DNA of 64,000 bases, taken from NCBI GenBank assembly GCA_900544675.1, contig UQVZ01000012.1, positions 25,284 through 89,283 of the forward strand, in the 5' to 3' direction. Shown piece by piece: positions 62,541-64,000 of this stretch. The position numbers and the translations under genes were made by a program. The notes under the pieces are model-generated. The model was not told where the DNA came from, made no database searches, and saw only the letters and a list, made by a program, of their open reading frames with translations. Source of the DNA: an uncultured Bacteroides sp. (GTDB lineage: Bacteria; Bacteroidota; Bacteroidia; Bacteroidales; Bacteroidaceae). Each line of letters begins with the position of its first letter. The stretch's first letter is position 1.

Positions 62541-62568
62541 TTCATTCTTCATTCTTCATTCTTCACTC
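62541..62568. repeat. 7-bp tandem repeat upstream of metG
   Basis: TTCATTC is repeated at 62541, 62548 and 62555, with TTCACTC at 62562; a further single copy lies at 62524. It covers the place where the -33 element of the metG promoter should be. Confidence 0.85.
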
Positions 62569-62576
62569 AAAAACCG

Positions 62577-62584
62577 TATCTTTG
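62577..62584 (+). promoter_or_regulatory. Promoter of metG
   Basis: TATCTTTG followed by CAAACG matches TAnnTTTG 39 bases before the ATG at 62623. Confidence 0.7.
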
Positions 62585-62622
62585 CAAACGTTATTGGTAT
62601 CAAAAGAAAAAACATACGCTAT

Positions 62623-64000
62623 ATGGAAAAGAAATTCAAACGGACTACCGTTACCTCGGCTCTGCCTTACGCCAACGGACCGGTGCATATCGGACACCTT
62701 GCCGGCGTGTATGTGCCTGCCGATATCTACGTGCGCTACCTGCGCCTGAAGAAAGAAGAAGTGTTGTTCATCGGAGGTTCGGACGAGCACGGTGTGCCCA
62801 TCACCATCCGCGCCAAGAAAGAAGGCGTGTCGCCCCAGGCTATCGTGGACCATTATCACAAACTCATCAAGGATTCGTTCAAGGAGTTCGGCATCTCGTT
62901 CGATGTATACGGACGTACCACCTCGAAAGTGCATCACGACACGGCATCGCAGTTTTTCCGTACCCTCTACGACAAGGGTGAGTTCATCGAGAAGACTTCG
63001 ATGCAATATTACGACGAAGAAGCAAAGACCTTCCTTGCCGACCGCTACATCACGGGCGAATGTCCGCATTGCCACGCGCAGGGTGCTTACGGCGACCAGT
63101 GTGAGAAATGCGGTTCTACCCTTTCGCCTACTGAACTGATTAACCCGAAGAGCGCCATCAGCGGGAGCCAGCCGGTGATGAAGGAGACCAAGCACTGGTA
63201 TCTGCCGCTCGACAAGCACGAGGCGTGGTTGCGCAAATGGATTCTGGAAGACCACAAGGAATGGCGCCCCAACGTGTACGGCCAGTGCAAGTCGTGGCTC
63301 GACATGGGACTTCAGCCGCGTGCCGTAAGCCGTGACCTCGACTGGGGTATTCCGGTACCGGTGGAAGGAGCCGAAGGCAAAGTGCTTTACGTATGGTTTG
63401 ACGCGCCTATCGGTTACATCTCGAACACCAAAGAGCTGTTGCCCGATTCGTGGGAGAAATGGTGGAAAGACCCCGAAACACGTCTTATCCATTTCATCGG
63501 GAAAGACAATATCGTATTCCATTGCATCGTGTTCCCCGCGATGCTGAAAGCGGAAGGCAGCTATATCCTGCCCGACAATGTACCGGCAAACGAATTCCTG
63601 AATCTGGAAGGCGACAAGATTTCCACTTCGCGCAACTGGGCTGTATGGCTTCACGAATACCTGCAAGACTTCCCCGGCAAGCAAGACGTATTGCGCTACG
63701 TATTGACTGCCAACGCTCCGGAGACCAAGGACAACGACTTTACCTGGAAGGATTTCCAGGCACGCAATAACAATGAGCTGGTTGCCGTATATGGCAATTT
63801 CGTCAACCGTGCCCTTGTTCTGACCCACAAGTATTTCGAAGGGAAAGTGCCCGTATGCGGCGAACTGAACGACTACGACAAGGCTACCCTGCAGGAGTTT
63901 GCCGATGTCAAGGCGCAAGTAGAGAAACTGCTCGATGTGTTCAAGTTCCGCGACGCACAGAAAGAAGCGATGAACCTGGCACGTATCGGCAACAAATACC
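62623..64000 (+). CDS. metG: Methionyl-tRNA synthetase, 5' part
   Basis: 459 codons are present before the window ends. It starts MEKKFKRTTVTSALPYANGP, followed directly by the HIGH motif VHIGHLAG. The zinc knuckle ECPHCHAQGAYGDQCEKCG has four Cys. WFDAPIGYISNT and the KMSKS-type motif GDKISTSRNWAVW follow, then the start of the anticodon-binding helices (GNFVNRALVLTHKYF). It charges tRNA-Met for initiation and elongation. The C-terminal part, including any dimerisation domain, lies outside the window. Confidence 0.97.
   Translation, partial: MEKKFKRTTVTSALPYANGPVHIGHLAGVYVPADIYVRYLRLKKEEVLFIGGSDEHGVPITIRAKKEGVSPQAIVDHYHKLIKDSFKEFGISFDVYGRTTSKVHHDTASQFFRTLYDKGEFIEKTSMQYYDEEAKTFLADRYITGECPHCHAQGAYGDQCEKCGSTLSPTELINPKSAISGSQPVMKETKHWYLPLDKHEAWLRKWILEDHKEWRPNVYGQCKSWLDMGLQPRAVSRDLDWGIPVPVEGAEGKVLYVWFDAPIGYISNTKELLPDSWEKWWKDPETRLIHFIGKDNIVFHCIVFPAMLKAEGSYILPDNVPANEFLNLEGDKISTSRNWAVWLHEYLQDFPGKQDVLRYVLTANAPETKDNDFTWKDFQARNNNELVAVYGNFVNRALVLTHKYFEGKVPVCGELNDYDKATLQEFADVKAQVEKLLDVFKFRDAQKEAMNLARIGNKY

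Noticed and set aside
62563..63918. A 451-codon minus-strand frame opposite metG
   Set aside because: Antisense shadow of metG, which shows HIGH, zinc and KMSKS-type motifs.

Overview
The window looks like a chromosome segment of a gut Bacteroidales bacterium, most likely Bacteroides or Phocaeicola. The evidence is the recurring TAnnTTTG promoter element of this group, the many SPII lipoproteins, a long glycoside-hydrolase operon, tripartite efflux pumps, and typical Bacteroidales housekeeping genes (polA, ychF, cysS, mnmA, metG). No rRNA, tRNA, CRISPR array, plasmid or phage gene was seen.

Layout. 1-3.6 kb: the 5' end of a polyprenyl synthetase gene, divergent polA, and a small secreted protein. 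4.1-15.6 kb: a visibly AT-rich accessory block. A membrane-anchored winged-helix regulator (minus strand) faces a plus-strand array of paralogous beta-propeller lipoproteins. Seven intact copies and one truncated copy share a G-x-G-P-x-E-like signature (the first copy in weaker form); a second fragment is cut before the motif. The block is peppered with repeats: a 58-bp repeat, two inverted MITE-like elements, and other inverted repeats. 15.7-24.6 kb: an RND operon, adaptor-permease-TolC-second permease. 24.7-27.6 kb: ychF, then panE overlapping a chloramphenicol-acetyltransferase-like gene.

27.7-42.7 kb: eight tightly packed minus-strand genes (CE1-like esterase, three GH43+CBM6, two further GH43, GH97, GH127/GH146) plus one divergent GH43 lipoprotein. 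Together they suggest removal of arabinose, xylose and galactose decorations from a plant polysaccharide. No SusC/SusD pair or regulator is present here. 42.7-48.3 kb: a 22-bp tandem repeat, pfkA, and an operon of a GH3-type adenylating enzyme, an Ig-like lipoprotein and a DUF3108 protein. 48.3-56.7 kb: two small lipoproteins (one with a shifted start), cysS, mnmA, serine acetyltransferase, a PafA-type phosphatase and an SGNH hydrolase. 57.0-61.4 kb: an EmrAB-TolC-like MFS pump whose first gene is preceded by a possible leader peptide. 62.0-64.0 kb: a TonB-C-like lipoprotein and the 5' part of metG.

Most notable: the propeller-lipoprotein array with its membrane-tethered regulator; two lipoprotein genes in which an ATG plus seven A is exactly one base out of frame with a lipoprotein signal peptide; a family of AGTTAAG-rich intergenic hairpins with a shared CCAATACTT core at three loci; and the leader ORF upstream of the MFS pump. 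Starts, domain names and functions are read by eye; no alignment or search was run.
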